Below are positions 1 through 8,059 of a DNA stretch of 12,305 nucleotides, piece after piece. The DNA is from Jimgerdemannia flammicorona (taxonomy: Eukaryota; Mucoromycota; Endogonomycetes; Endogonales; Endogonaceae), in assembly GCA_003990745.1 (NCBI GenBank), contig RBNI01005644.1, positions 1 to 12,305 on the forward strand, in the 5' to 3' direction. Position numbers and translations under genes: made by a program. The stretch's first letter is position 1. Every line of letters starts with the position of its first letter. Below the pieces are notes generated by a model. That model was given only the letters and a program-made list of their open reading frames with translations. It did no database searches and had not been told where the DNA came from.

Positions 1-13
1 AAAAAAAAATAAG

Positions 14-70
<57 letters not shown>
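1..70. repeat. Poly-A run at window edge
   Basis: Positions 1-68 are nearly pure A, broken only by a short 'taag' near position 10. It could be the tail of a retroposed sequence lying outside the window, a microsatellite, or an assembly edge artefact. No target duplication can be checked because the left side is not visible. Confidence 0.8.
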
Positions 71-1523
71 TGATATAATTGTTAGTAAAAAATATTTATT
101 TGAAAACAAGTATAAATAATATATATAGTTAGTCTCTACAATCTATATTCTTGAAGACTCTTCTCAGCTATTTTATGTTTGCCTTTTAAATTATAAATTA
201 GTATATTTACAACTGCTCTCTATATCTTAGAAACTATTTGTAGAGAATATATCTTATCATGGTATGAAAATTATAAGTTAGGGATTATATATTTTAGGCA
301 GGCTTAATTTATACAGATCAGGCAGATCGAATATACCTCTGGATAATTGATCATGAAGAATATAACTACTGAATAGCAATTATGAAATTTGCCATCTGGT
401 CTATATATGTATAATAATACTACTATAAAATATATTTGTAATCAGTTATTAAATAATAAAAATTTTATCTAAACAATTTTGTAATTATAAATATTACCCT
501 TTTTCTATTACAGATAGTCTATAAAGTACCCATGATATATATCTATAATATAGAATTACTTTCACTTTATAGAAGAAGTCTTTTTCAGTCTTCTTGAGAG
601 TTCCTTTAATAATTGGAAAATATATAATTACTGAGAATACATTTTATAAGTATATTTACTAAATATATTTAGAGAGATTATCAATAGAAATATATAGCAG
701 ATATATTTTAGTATATCCAAGCAGATTATAATGTATTTAGTCAATCTCAAGTAATACCAGGATTATTATTGCACTAAGTGAGAGTTTCTCCTATAGTTTG
801 GAAAAAGAATTATAGTTTATGAATAGTAAGTATACTAACTGATCATCTGTAAACTTAAAATTAATTATTATTTTACCTATATTTACTACTAAAAATCACT
901 CTAATGGATCTCAAAGTACTTTTATATACTATCTGCCATATAGTATTTCTCTACTTTAAATTTTATATTGTTCTTGAATAAAGCATTTGACATTAGCTTG
1001 TATAAAATAGAAAGTGGATCTCAATAGGACAGCACATGTTCACCAGTTCAAGTTTCAGACATATGAATAATGTTAAAAACTTTGCAATTGAAGAGCTAAT
1101 TTGAAAAAGAGAATTACTGAATATTTATTGATTTAATAGGAATATTAACTATTTAATTATATACTACTCTATTTTCAGCTACTATATATATTTAAAAGTT
1201 TTATCATCTCTCTTGAGTTTGTAAACTGGAGGAATCTATTTACTATTGAAATTCTTCTATCTACAAATATATTAAGAAGTTAATCTACAATCTTTCAGGA
1301 TATATTTCTACTTCAAAACAATAGATTTGTAAGCTAAATTTCTTTATTATTTTTTTAAGAATATAAAAGATTGTTCACATCAGTTGTAGATACCTATCTG
1401 AGTTTAGAAATAAATTTGTTATACTGTATAAGTACTTTCTTACTGTTGATAATCTAATCATTAGTTGGTTTATAGATAATATAATTCTTACTGAACTCTA
1501 ATATAATAGATGAGCTTCTCTGA

Positions 1524-1630
1524 TCTTGAATTAAATTGTTATTCTCTCTAAATAATTGTCTTTTCTCTTGAATTGAATTATCATTTTTGCTGAATGATGG
1601 GCTTTCCTATTCTTGAATTGAAGATAGACT
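1524..1630. repeat. Degenerate ~43-bp tandem repeat, about 2.5 copies
   Basis: The word 'tcttgaatt' starts at 1524, 1566 and 1611, giving spacings of 42 and 45. The bases after each start also align: 'tcttgaattaaattgttatt' against 'tcttgaattgaattatcatt', with a later shared pyrimidine-rich segment. The copies are diverged, so this is an old local duplication. No function is implied. Confidence 0.5.
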
Positions 1631-2004
1631 ATTACTGCTGATATTATCTTAAATTATACATATATACTTAGTATGATTATCTGAAATCTTCCAAGTTCAT
1701 TTACATAGATTGCTTGAACTTGAAATATGTGTGAAATTTAAGGTTAACTCATGAACTATAGATGAATTCATAAACAATAGTAATATAATATTAAAGTTAT
1801 TAAAATCTTAGTGAACTGAAAATTCAAGAATTAACTTATTATTCTGATATCATATAAGTATATCATATATCTTGTGAATATATTGAGTTAATTCTGAAGT
1901 ATATTTATACTTTAGATTGAAATATGAATGAGAAAGCTTTATATTAGTATTAGGTTTAAAGTAGAGAAGAATTTGAAGAATAATATGAATTTTAACAGTA
2001 AGTT

Positions 2005-2079
2005 TACAAATATAAAACATGCTGGCCTAAAATAGAATTCTTTAAATTCTTTATCTGATTGGCTTTGTACTTTTGCCCT
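2005..2079 (+). pseudogene. Possible remnant of an integrase zinc-binding domain
   Basis: Read on the plus strand from 2005, the codons give YKYKTCWPKIEFF, then a stop at 2056, then a terminal Cys at 2074. The intact retroelement in this window has KARKTMWWPKMEE in the same part of its integrase, and the Cys falls 17 residues after the WPK tryptophan in both. This is the stretch just before the CxxC of the Ty3/gypsy HHCC finger. The first Cys of CxxC and both His are not visible, and there is no core domain downstream. It may be a trace of an older, more heavily mutated gypsy copy in the opposite orientation. The match is short and may be chance. Confidence 0.25.
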
Positions 2080-2240
2080 TAATATACTTGCTTAGTATAC
2101 TTGCTTAATATGTATTTATTTAACATATACATATTTAATATACTGTACCTTTATCATATTAATCAAACTCATTATATTGGAATATTAACTAAATGTAAGT
2201 AAGTAAGCTTTACATTTACTTATTAGACTTTCTGATATTT

Positions 2241-2248
2241 ATATATAT
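2241..2248. repeat. Target-site duplication, left copy (AT-rich)
   Basis: The eight bases ATATATAT directly before the left LTR match the eight bases directly after the right LTR (11260-11267). Because the target is an AT dinucleotide run, the true duplication could be 4, 6 or 8 bases; 5 does not fit in this register. It supports a single integration event and the LTR ends chosen here. Confidence 0.6.
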
Positions 2249-2461
2249 TGTTATGTAGTAGTTGCTGAGTCCTTCAAATATACCAGATTCTCTTTAAGGT
2301 ATATCTCTTAGACTAACTCAATTTTGTTATAAGTAAGTTCTTATTGGAGTGTCTTCTTAAGGTCTTATAGTCCTCAAACTTCTTATCTTTAACTGTCTTG
2401 TTATCTCTTAGATTGCTTATAAGGAAGTGTGTGTAAGTGAACTGGAACTGAATGGACTGAC

Positions 2462-2467
2462 TTTATT
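2462..2467 (-). promoter_or_regulatory. Polyadenylation signal AATAAA in left LTR
   Basis: The plus-strand TTTATT reads AATAAA on the element's coding strand. It lies about 20 bases past the TATA box and is conserved at 9765-9770 in the other LTR. In the 3' LTR it would direct 3' end formation of the genomic RNA about 15-30 bases further on. Confidence 0.55.
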
Positions 2468-2486
2468 CTAGAGAAAATAAGAGGGG

Positions 2487-2494
2487 TATTTATA
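2487..2494 (-). promoter_or_regulatory. TATA box of LTR promoter (left copy)
   Basis: The minus strand reads TATAAATA. Its place after the end of the U3 reading frame and just before AATAAA fits a U3 core promoter, with R starting roughly 25-30 bases downstream (near 2460). The matching site in the right LTR, which would be the active 5' promoter, is altered by transitions. The transcription start is inferred from spacing alone. Confidence 0.55.
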
Positions 2495-2635
2495 CAAAAT
2501 GTAATTCAATGGTTGCTAAGATATAAAGTTAAATATAAATTCTAATAACTAAAATAAAATACCAGAACAGAAAAAACTACTAAGTTCCAGGGTCAGTACT
2601 GATAGTTGTATAGGTTCAAGATATTGGTATAATTT

Positions 2636-2747
2636 AGTATTATATCAGAATACTAGTGCTAGCATTATTTAGTATTACATCAAATGCTGGTGCTGGTATT
2701 ATTCAGTATTACATCAAATACCAGTGCTGGTATTATTTAGTATAACC
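2636..2747. repeat. 34-bp tandem repeat in U3 (left LTR)
   Basis: Units run 2636-2670 (35 bp), 2671-2704 and 2705-2738, then a 9-bp partial. Each starts near 'agtattacatca' and ends 'ggtattatt'. The array is also present in the right LTR. It fills the interval between the end of the U3 frame and the TATA box, where an upstream activating or protein-binding array would be expected; that role is inference. Confidence 0.85.
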
Positions 2748-2754
2748 AAGAGAC

Positions 2755-3612
2755 TTAGAGCGGAATGTTCAGGATCATGAGAGCTTTATCATCAGAGGTC
2801 AGGATGTCTTTAAAGGAGATAAGATCTGCAAATTTATCATATAGATCATGCATTTTACATACTTCAGATATTTCATGCATATCACATGTCTTACATATGT
2901 TGAAGTCATGTGGGATGATGTCATTGCCAATGACATCATTATGTTCGGCAGTAGTGGGAACAAGGAGATCTGGAGCTCTCCAGTCTATGAAATTCTCTTC
3001 CACAAAATAGGGGACAAATGTGGGGTCTTGAGGAGGTCTAACCTAGATACTTGGGCCTTGGAATACTGAGATCAATCCTTGCAGGAATTGGTCTGGGTTG
3101 TCCTGGAGGATAGGATGCCAGAAGTCTTCTACTTCATCACTATTGAGAGTGATAGTGGACTGGACTTCTATAGCCACTCTGACTTCTAGTGTATTGATAT
3201 GGTGAGATGACAGGTCTCTGAAATCTGAGACTCTAACATACTTCAAGTTGGAGATTGACTATGGTGCATGCCTGAAGATCTGATAGATCTTCTTAGCTGT
3301 CCTTATTTCATATATATCTATGGGAGTGGTATCTTATAGCTCTTGAGTGCTGGCCTGTAGAAACTCCTAGCAGAGGAGATTTCCTATTTTGTACTCCTGT
3401 CACATTTGGAGGCATTCAGTAGCAATGGTGATCCTTGTTTCCATTTCGTGGCAGTAGAAGATATAGTGATAGAGGTCACCAGTACCCAGATTAATACTAG
3501 AAGTCCTTCTTGAGCAGGTCCTCATGGCTCTTCTGATGTCTTGGAACATCCTTTCTTCAACTGAGGTGCCTTAGTGGTTCCTTGATCTTGAGGTTTGGCA
3601 AGTGGCAGGCAT
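2755..3612 (-). pseudogene. U3-encoded reading frame, broken copy in 3' LTR; unknown protein
   Basis: A minus-strand frame runs from a Met codon at 3612 to a TAA at 2755 (about 285 codons). This copy has in-frame stops at 3571 (TAA), 3400 (TGA), 3367 (TAG), 3334 (TAA) and 3259 (TAG). At each of these the right LTR has CAA, TGG, CAG, CAA and TGG respectively, so they arose by C-to-T or G-to-A change. The frame can be extended upstream to 3669 before meeting a stop shared by both LTRs. The predicted product is hydrophilic, with an acidic C-terminal part holding CKTCDMH and CKMH, a possible CxxCxxH...CxxH metal site. I recognise no family. It lies in U3, on the same strand and downstream of gag-pol, so it would be the last frame on the full-length RNA. 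Confidence 0.75.
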
Positions 3613-3854
3613 TTCATTTATAGTAAGTCTTTGAGCTATTTTGAGATTAGTGGGTCTTGTTGATTACTGCTACTACAGTTTCTTGATCTTTCTTTTATAT
3701 TCCTCAAGATACTCATACTGTGGTCACAATGACTCACAGTTGGTCATCATTGCTCATCTCATATGCCATATAATCTTCTCATGCTTTGATCTGGTAGCTT
3801 GTAAGAAAAGACTGTCTCCTGTACTAATGTCATCATTCTGGAGTCACTATTACA

Positions 3855-3864
3855 TCTTCCTCCT
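3855..3864 (-). promoter_or_regulatory. Polypurine tract
   Basis: The minus strand reads AGGAGGAAGA directly against the first TG of the 3' LTR. This is the expected RNase H-resistant primer for plus-strand DNA synthesis, and it fixes the left LTR's internal boundary. Confidence 0.85.
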
Positions 3865-4209
3865 GAATAAGGATCTTCTTGAGCATCCTTATTCATTGGT
3901 CTAGTCCTGAAAAATTTGCTGATCTCATAACCTCTGGTAAGGGGTCAAAAAGTGGTGTTTATGGGCTGATGTCTTCTCTTTGTATTTTGGCATAATGGTG
4001 AAGGGTCACTCTCTTCATATAGAGTAAGAGTCTGATTCTGATCTTGACCAATCAGTTGATGGTTCAAACTCCTCTGGCTTCGAAAGTCTTATAGATGAGT
4101 AGTTGCTGGTGCCATATCCCTTAGAGAATAGTCCAGACAGATAGCCTGCTGGTCACGGGATATGCTGTTATGATTTGCAGACTAGAACCTTATAGGTGGT
4201 CATCATGTT
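3865..4209 (-). other. Internal 3' region between integrase and purine tract
   Basis: About 345 bases follow the integrase stop. In the integrase frame it has seven stops in roughly 115 codons, close to random expectation. I see no env-like membrane segment and no chromodomain. It is in the same frame as the U3 reading frame, which leaves open a start upstream of the purine tract, but the stop density argues against this. Confidence 0.6.
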
Positions 4210-5350
4210 TTACTTCTCTTGTATAGGTTCATGGTACTTCTTTAGTCTGTTCCTATGTACTGTAGTAGGCAGTATGGTCCCTGAGATTTTTCTAAGCCAG
4301 AAGGTAGTTCCCTTGATATCTTGCACATAGAAGGGTCCTTCCCATTTGGGCTCCAGTTTTCATAACCATAAGGCTTCTACCATATTTTGATATAGTAGAA
4401 CCTTTTCTCTAATTCGGATGGGTTCTAGGGTCTTGTGATTCTTTTCTGCATTCTTTCTTATCAGTACTTGTGACTTGATAATGTAATCTTCAGCCTTCTT
4501 TCTGATTTGGTATAGTCTCTGGATTTCTGCATCAACCTATCTCCAAGTTAGGTCTAGATTTGTGGCTGAGGTTCTATTAGAATCTTCTTCTCCGAAGAGC
4601 AACTTCCTTGGAGTAAAGTATGTGCTCTGTGACCATATGTCTCATAGGACAGAGAGAGCAGTTGGGAGATAGTTATCCCAATTCTCATATATCTCTGAGA
4701 TCTTTGCTAAGATATTCTTGAGGGTCTTGTTGGTTCTCTCTGTCTGTCCATTTCCTTGAGAGTGGTATGTAGTGGTCTTGATGTGCTGGATCTTATATTT
4801 CTGATACATTATCTCATGGAATCCATTGACAAATTTCATACCACAGTCTGTTGTGATTTACTTTGACATCTTGTAGTGGCAGATGATTTCTCAGTACAGG
4901 AAGTCAGCTATAGAGAGGACATTGGCTTCTTGTAATGCTCCTGCTTCTATCTATTTGGTGAAGAGGTCTACAATAACTATAATATAGTGGTTTCCTGATA
5001 GTATTACTGATAGTGGCCCAATAATATCCATTGTGATGTGGTGGAAGGGGATAGACTCAATTCTTGATGACCCAGGTGCCTGGTCTTGCTGATCTTGTTT
5101 CTGTTTTTGGCACTTATCACACCCTTTGACAAATTGGCACAGGTCTTCTTCCATCTTGGGCCACCACATGGTTTTTCTTGCCTTGTTGTATGTATTGGTT
5201 CCTCCTAGATATCCTTGCTTGTATACTTCCTTCATTACTTGATACTTCTTGTATTCAGGTATTACTAGCTTTCCTCCTTTTCTGAGTGTAGTGTTGTCTA
5301 GTTCAAACTGTTTCCAAGTCCAGTTGATAATGGTGATTGTCCAGGGTTTG
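4210..5350 (-). pseudogene. Integrase region (HHCC finger, DD35E core, GPY/F)
   Basis: Joins retroelement cDNA ends to host DNA in the nucleus. The zinc-binding region shows WWPK near 5165 and CDKC, but both finger histidines are tyrosine (codons 5221-5223 and 5209-5211), spaced exactly as HxxxH and 29 residues before the CxxC. Core catalytic residues are present: Asp in TMDIIGP (5026-5028), Asp in TTDCG (4846-4848) and Glu in QTERTNK (4738-4740), with 35 residues between the last two. The C-terminal GPY/F module shows KWEGPFY (4327-4347) followed by HRNRLKKYH. Stops at 4951, 4891, 4858, 4642, 4537 and 4360 break it. The frame differs from that of RNase H upstream. Confidence 0.92.
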
Positions 5351-5449
5351 AGGTGTGGGCATCTTCTGCTATCTAAGATAGCTGATTAATCCATAGTATA
5401 GCTCCTTATTCATGTTGAATGGTCTTGATGGGGGTGTTTTGGGGTATCC

Positions 5450-5900
5450 TTGAGAGTACATCAGTATTGGTATTGGTTCTTCCTGAGTAGTACTTAACAG
5501 TATAGTCATACTCTTGTAGTCTGTAGATCTATCTGGTATATATTTCTTTGGGGTTCAGAGTGTAGAATAGCCAGACAAGGGCAGAATAGTCTGTTTGAAT
5601 GGTGAAGTGTTTCCCAGCTAGGTAGTAGTGGAACTTGTCTACTGCCCAAACTACTGCTAAGCATTCAAGCTTGTATGACTCATAGTTCTGTTCTGCTCCA
5701 CAAGTACCTTGGCTTGTATAGGAGATGATATATTCATGTCCATCTTTCTTCTGAGCTAGGACTGCTCTAAGTCCTATAGTACTTGCATCTATCTGCAGGA
5801 TGAATTCTAGATTCCAATCTGGTCTTCTGAGGATAGGTGCTTGGGTCAATCTGGTTTTGAGTTCATTGAAGGTTTCTTGATATTCTTTGGTCAATTTGAA
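5450..5900 (-). pseudogene. RNase H domain of pol
   Basis: Removes RNA from the RNA-DNA hybrid during reverse transcription. Key acidic residues are visible: Asp in QIDAST (5787-5789), Glu in KLECLAVVW (5664-5666) and Asp in QTDYS (5589-5591), then NTDVLSR near 5462, matching the usual end of Ty3/gypsy RNase H. It is one of the better kept segments: about 120 codons are open before the TAG at 5529. Roughly 60-110 bases past NTDVLSR the reading frame is lost. Confidence 0.92.
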
Positions 5901-5929
5901 TTTGGTCTCCTTCTTCAGTAGCTCATAGA

Positions 5930-6880
5930 TAGGTGCTGCAATGTTAGAGTATCCTTTGATGAATCTTCTGTAGTAGCTGGCTAGTCCAAGGAAGGTATAG
6001 ACTTCTGTAGTTATTCTGGGTCTTGGGTAGGCTACAACAGCCTCAATATTTATGAGGTCTGTATGGATTCTGGTCTGGTTGATGAGGTGTCCTAGATAGG
6101 TGATTTCTTGAGCTGCAAACTTGTATTTCTTGGGTTTGATGTAGAGGCCATGCTCCTTGAGCTTCTTGAGGGCTAGCTGTATGTGATTGATATGTTTCTA
6201 TGCAGTGTTGCTGAAGATGATCACATCATCAACATAGACAAAGAGCCATTTTCCAATCTCATTGCTGAAGACTCTGTTCATCATTTACTGAAAACTTGCT
6301 AGAGCATTATACATTCAAAATGGTATTCACAGATAGATATAGATAGCATCAGGTGTGATGAAAGCTGATTTCTCACTGGCATCTTGAGTGAGACCAATCT
6401 GATGGAAGCCTGAGAACAGATCCAAGGTGGTATAGTATTTGGCTTTGCTTCCAAGGGTGGTAAGGATTTCTTGAATATTTGGCAAGGGCTACCTATCCTT
6501 CTTGGTGATGGCATTGAGCTTCCTATAGTCAATGCAGAGTCTTGGCACAAACTCTCCAGGCTTGCTTCCTTTCTTTGGGCCAAGGACAATAGGTGAGGCC
6601 CAGAGGCTGATAGCTTGCTTGATAATTCCAGCTTCTTCTATTTTCTTGAGTTCTGCTCACAGCCATTCTCTGTAGGCAGGTGGTATGGGTCTGGCTTTCT
6701 GGTAGATGGGCTTGGTATCACTAGTGTCAACTTTATAATAGTACTTGGGTTCTTGATTGTGGATATCCCTAAAGTCTGTAGCAAGTACTCCTTTGTTCTA
6801 GTGTAGGATCTTGAGAAGTTGTTCCTCCAGGAGAAAGTTTCCTCCAATAGTATATGTGTGCTTATTCTGGTCCTTATCTT
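5930..6880 (-). pseudogene. Reverse transcriptase domain of pol
   Basis: RNA- and DNA-dependent DNA polymerase of the element. Motifs in order: WASPIVLGPKK, LCIDYRKLNAIT, LDLFSGFHQIGL (motif A Asp, within 6398-6433), and the catalytic FVYVDDVIIFS with YVDD at 6222-6239, then a connection region with YLGHLI and FLGLASYYRRFI typical of Ty3/gypsy. Stops at 6798, 6657, 6489, 6327, 6315, 6285 and 6198 disable it. The normally conserved Gly/Arg-rich stretch after 6340 is the most damaged part, with two stops four codons apart. Confidence 0.95.
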
Positions 6881-6914
6881 TCTTGTACTCAAGTTCAGTA
6901 ATCTTAGTGGCAGT

Positions 6915-7337
6915 ATAGGCCCCTCTTCCAGTAGATCCAAAGCCTTATTCTCCTCTCTTGGTCTTGATGAGTTCAATGGCTTCTATGATCTTGGGCTTCT
7001 TGATTTTGTGGATCAGCATCTGGCCAATCCTGTCATGCTTCTTGACTTTAAATGGGGTGGTGGGGTTGTGATTTCTGACTATGAGGAAGATCTTGCCAGT
7101 GTAATCAGGGTCAATTACTCCTCCTTCAACTGAGATTTTGCTTTTGGCTAGACTGCTCCTAGTCTTGATAATTCCAGCATAGTTCTCTGACAGCTTGACT
7201 CCAATTCCAGTGTCAAGTAGGATAGTGGTCTGTGGTTCAAGTGTAGTATCTTGAATGCTGGCAAGGTCTATTCCTATAGCTCCTTCAGTCTTGTATTCTG
7301 GGATCTTGGCTTCAGGGTGAAACTTCTTGACCTTGAG
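6915..7337 (-). pseudogene. dUTPase domain within pol
   Basis: dUTP pyrophosphatase hydrolyses dUTP to dUMP and pyrophosphate, limiting uracil in newly made DNA. All five motifs of the trimeric dUTPase family occur in order: AIGIDLAS (7257-7280), TRSSLA (7146-7163), GGVIDPDYTG with the catalytic Asp and the stacking Tyr (7095-7124), DRIGQMLI (7011-7034), and motif 5, RGE-stop-GFGSTG (6927-6956). About 137 residues separate the first strand from the end of motif 5, a normal length for a single-domain enzyme. It lies in frame between the protease and RT. The only stop inside it (TAA, 6945-6947) falls in motif 5 and is one transition from CAA. Retroviral dUTPases sit elsewhere: in or next to pro in betaretroviruses, and between RNase H and integrase in some lentiviruses. 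Confidence 0.93.
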
Positions 7338-7700
7338 GGTGATGTCTGATTCTTATTCCTCCTCCTCATCACTGTCAGCCTGAAGCTCTGGGGGCTGGTC
7401 ATCTTCTTTAGCTTTCCTTTTTGCTTCGGTGGCTTCTTGCTCATGTTTCTGTTAGCAGATTTTCCTAACTTCACTGATACAGGACCAGCAGTCATTCAAG
7501 TGTTCAGAGCAGTACATCCTAGTACCATAGAGGTATCTTCCTTGAGGAGCATAGCCATCGATAATCTTGTTGTACCACTGCTCATCTGTGAGCTTGGGTG
7601 TTTTGTTCTTGTTCTTATTCACCAAGTGCATGAAGACCTCTGTGTCCTCTTCATCTCCTTTCTCTATGTCTGGTAAAACTCCTTTATAGACATTGATAGA
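7338..7700 (-). pseudogene. Linker between protease and dUTPase with Cys/His cluster
   Basis: About 120 codons in the polyprotein frame. The first part is charged. The middle has a CSEHLNDCWSC cluster (7479-7511), that is C-x2-H-x3-C-x2-C, followed by a Lys/Glu-rich helical stretch and an acidic run (about 7353-7395) leading into dUTPase. Stops are at 7452 and 7353. I recognise no family. The Cys/His spacing could bind zinc, but this is inference from spacing only. Confidence 0.6.
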
Positions 7701-8050
7701 GACTTATACCTTTCTTCCTCTATAGTTGATCTGCATCTTCTGGGCATTGAGGTCAATGATGGCCTTGGCCTTGTGAAGCCATTGGTTGCTAATGAGGATG
7801 TCATAGTTGGTGGTACTTATAACAATCATGTCTACTGGGATGGTAGCTCCTCCTATCTTGATGGGGACTTCTCAGATTTTGCCAAGGAGGGTAGCTCATG
7901 TATTATCTGCTGTGATATAGACTATCTTGGTGGACTTTTCAATGTCCCAGCCTAGGTGGTCAATTGTCTTCTTACTTATAAGGTATTCTTCAGCACCGGT
8001 ATCAATGATGGCATCAAAGATATAGTCTTCAATCTGACATAGAGTATAGG
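7700..8050 (-). pseudogene. Retropepsin-like aspartic protease domain
   Basis: Cleaves the Gag-Pol precursor. The active-site triad is seen in AIIDTGAEEYLIS (catalytic Asp codon 8001-8003), and the second half has ILISNQWLHKAKAIID, matching the family's ILG..WL..... segment near the C-terminal strand. The domain is about 110 residues, the normal size for a homodimeric retroelement protease. Stops lie at 7896, 7872 and 7704, with one just upstream at 8064. Confidence 0.9.
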
Positions 8051-8059
8051 CTGATGTCT

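Larger units (their letters stand above)
71..2248. other. AT-rich decayed flank, no intact gene
   Basis: This stretch is rich in TA, AT and poly-A/T words and has very few CG dinucleotides. Stops are dense in every frame, and I see no open frame of meaningful length. The composition resembles heavily RIP-mutated or anciently decayed transposon DNA and is clearly more AT-rich than the neighbouring retroelement. Within it I support only a degenerate 43-bp tandem repeat and one weak integrase-like remnant, listed separately. Confidence 0.75.
2249..3854 (-). repeat. 3' LTR (left copy), 1606 bp
   Basis: Direct repeat of 9552-11259 at a constant offset: 7303 before the insertion in the right copy and 7405 after it, with no other net gap. 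On the minus strand it begins TGTAATAG and ends CATAACA. The internal side abuts a purine tract. In 3061-3240 I counted 12 differences from the right LTR in 180 bases, all transitions. Its minus-strand order is a U3 reading frame (to 2755), a 34-bp tandem repeat, a TATA box at 2487-2494, AATAAA at 2462-2467, then R-U5. Confidence 0.95.

Noticed and set aside
820..1560. Possible RNase H or RT words (ILTDH near 835; VDN near 1449) in the left flank
   Set aside because: Isolated three- to five-residue matches in AT-rich DNA, at positions inconsistent with each other, and the second runs into a tandem repeat.
2636..2747. CRISPR-like array
   Set aside because: Units are contiguous with no unique spacers, sit in an LTR and are duplicated in the other LTR.
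3641..3904. Plus-strand 87-codon frame with hydrophobic stretches, repeated at 11046-11246
   Set aside because: Antisense to the U3 frame and crosses the LTR boundary in the left copy; its hydrophobicity comes from reading purine-rich coding DNA backwards.
3855..3993. Extension of the U3 frame upstream across the purine tract to a Met at 3993, nef-like
   Set aside because: The frames are in register, but the added part has about eight stops in roughly 108 codons, including three in a row at the LTR start, near random density. It cannot be supported from one copy.
3865..4330. Chromodomain or env gene after integrase
   Set aside because: The sequence past the GPY/F module ends within about 40 codons and shows no aromatic-cage pattern, signal peptide or membrane segment.
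6638..6976. 112-codon minus-strand open frame overlapping dUTPase and RT
   Set aside because: It is in a different frame from the motifs of dUTPase and RT; its product is Ser/Thr/Arg-rich and has no recognisable domain. It is a shadow.
6819..7133. 104-codon plus-strand open frame
   Set aside because: Antisense to the dUTPase and RT frame, low-complexity Ser/Leu product, no family features.
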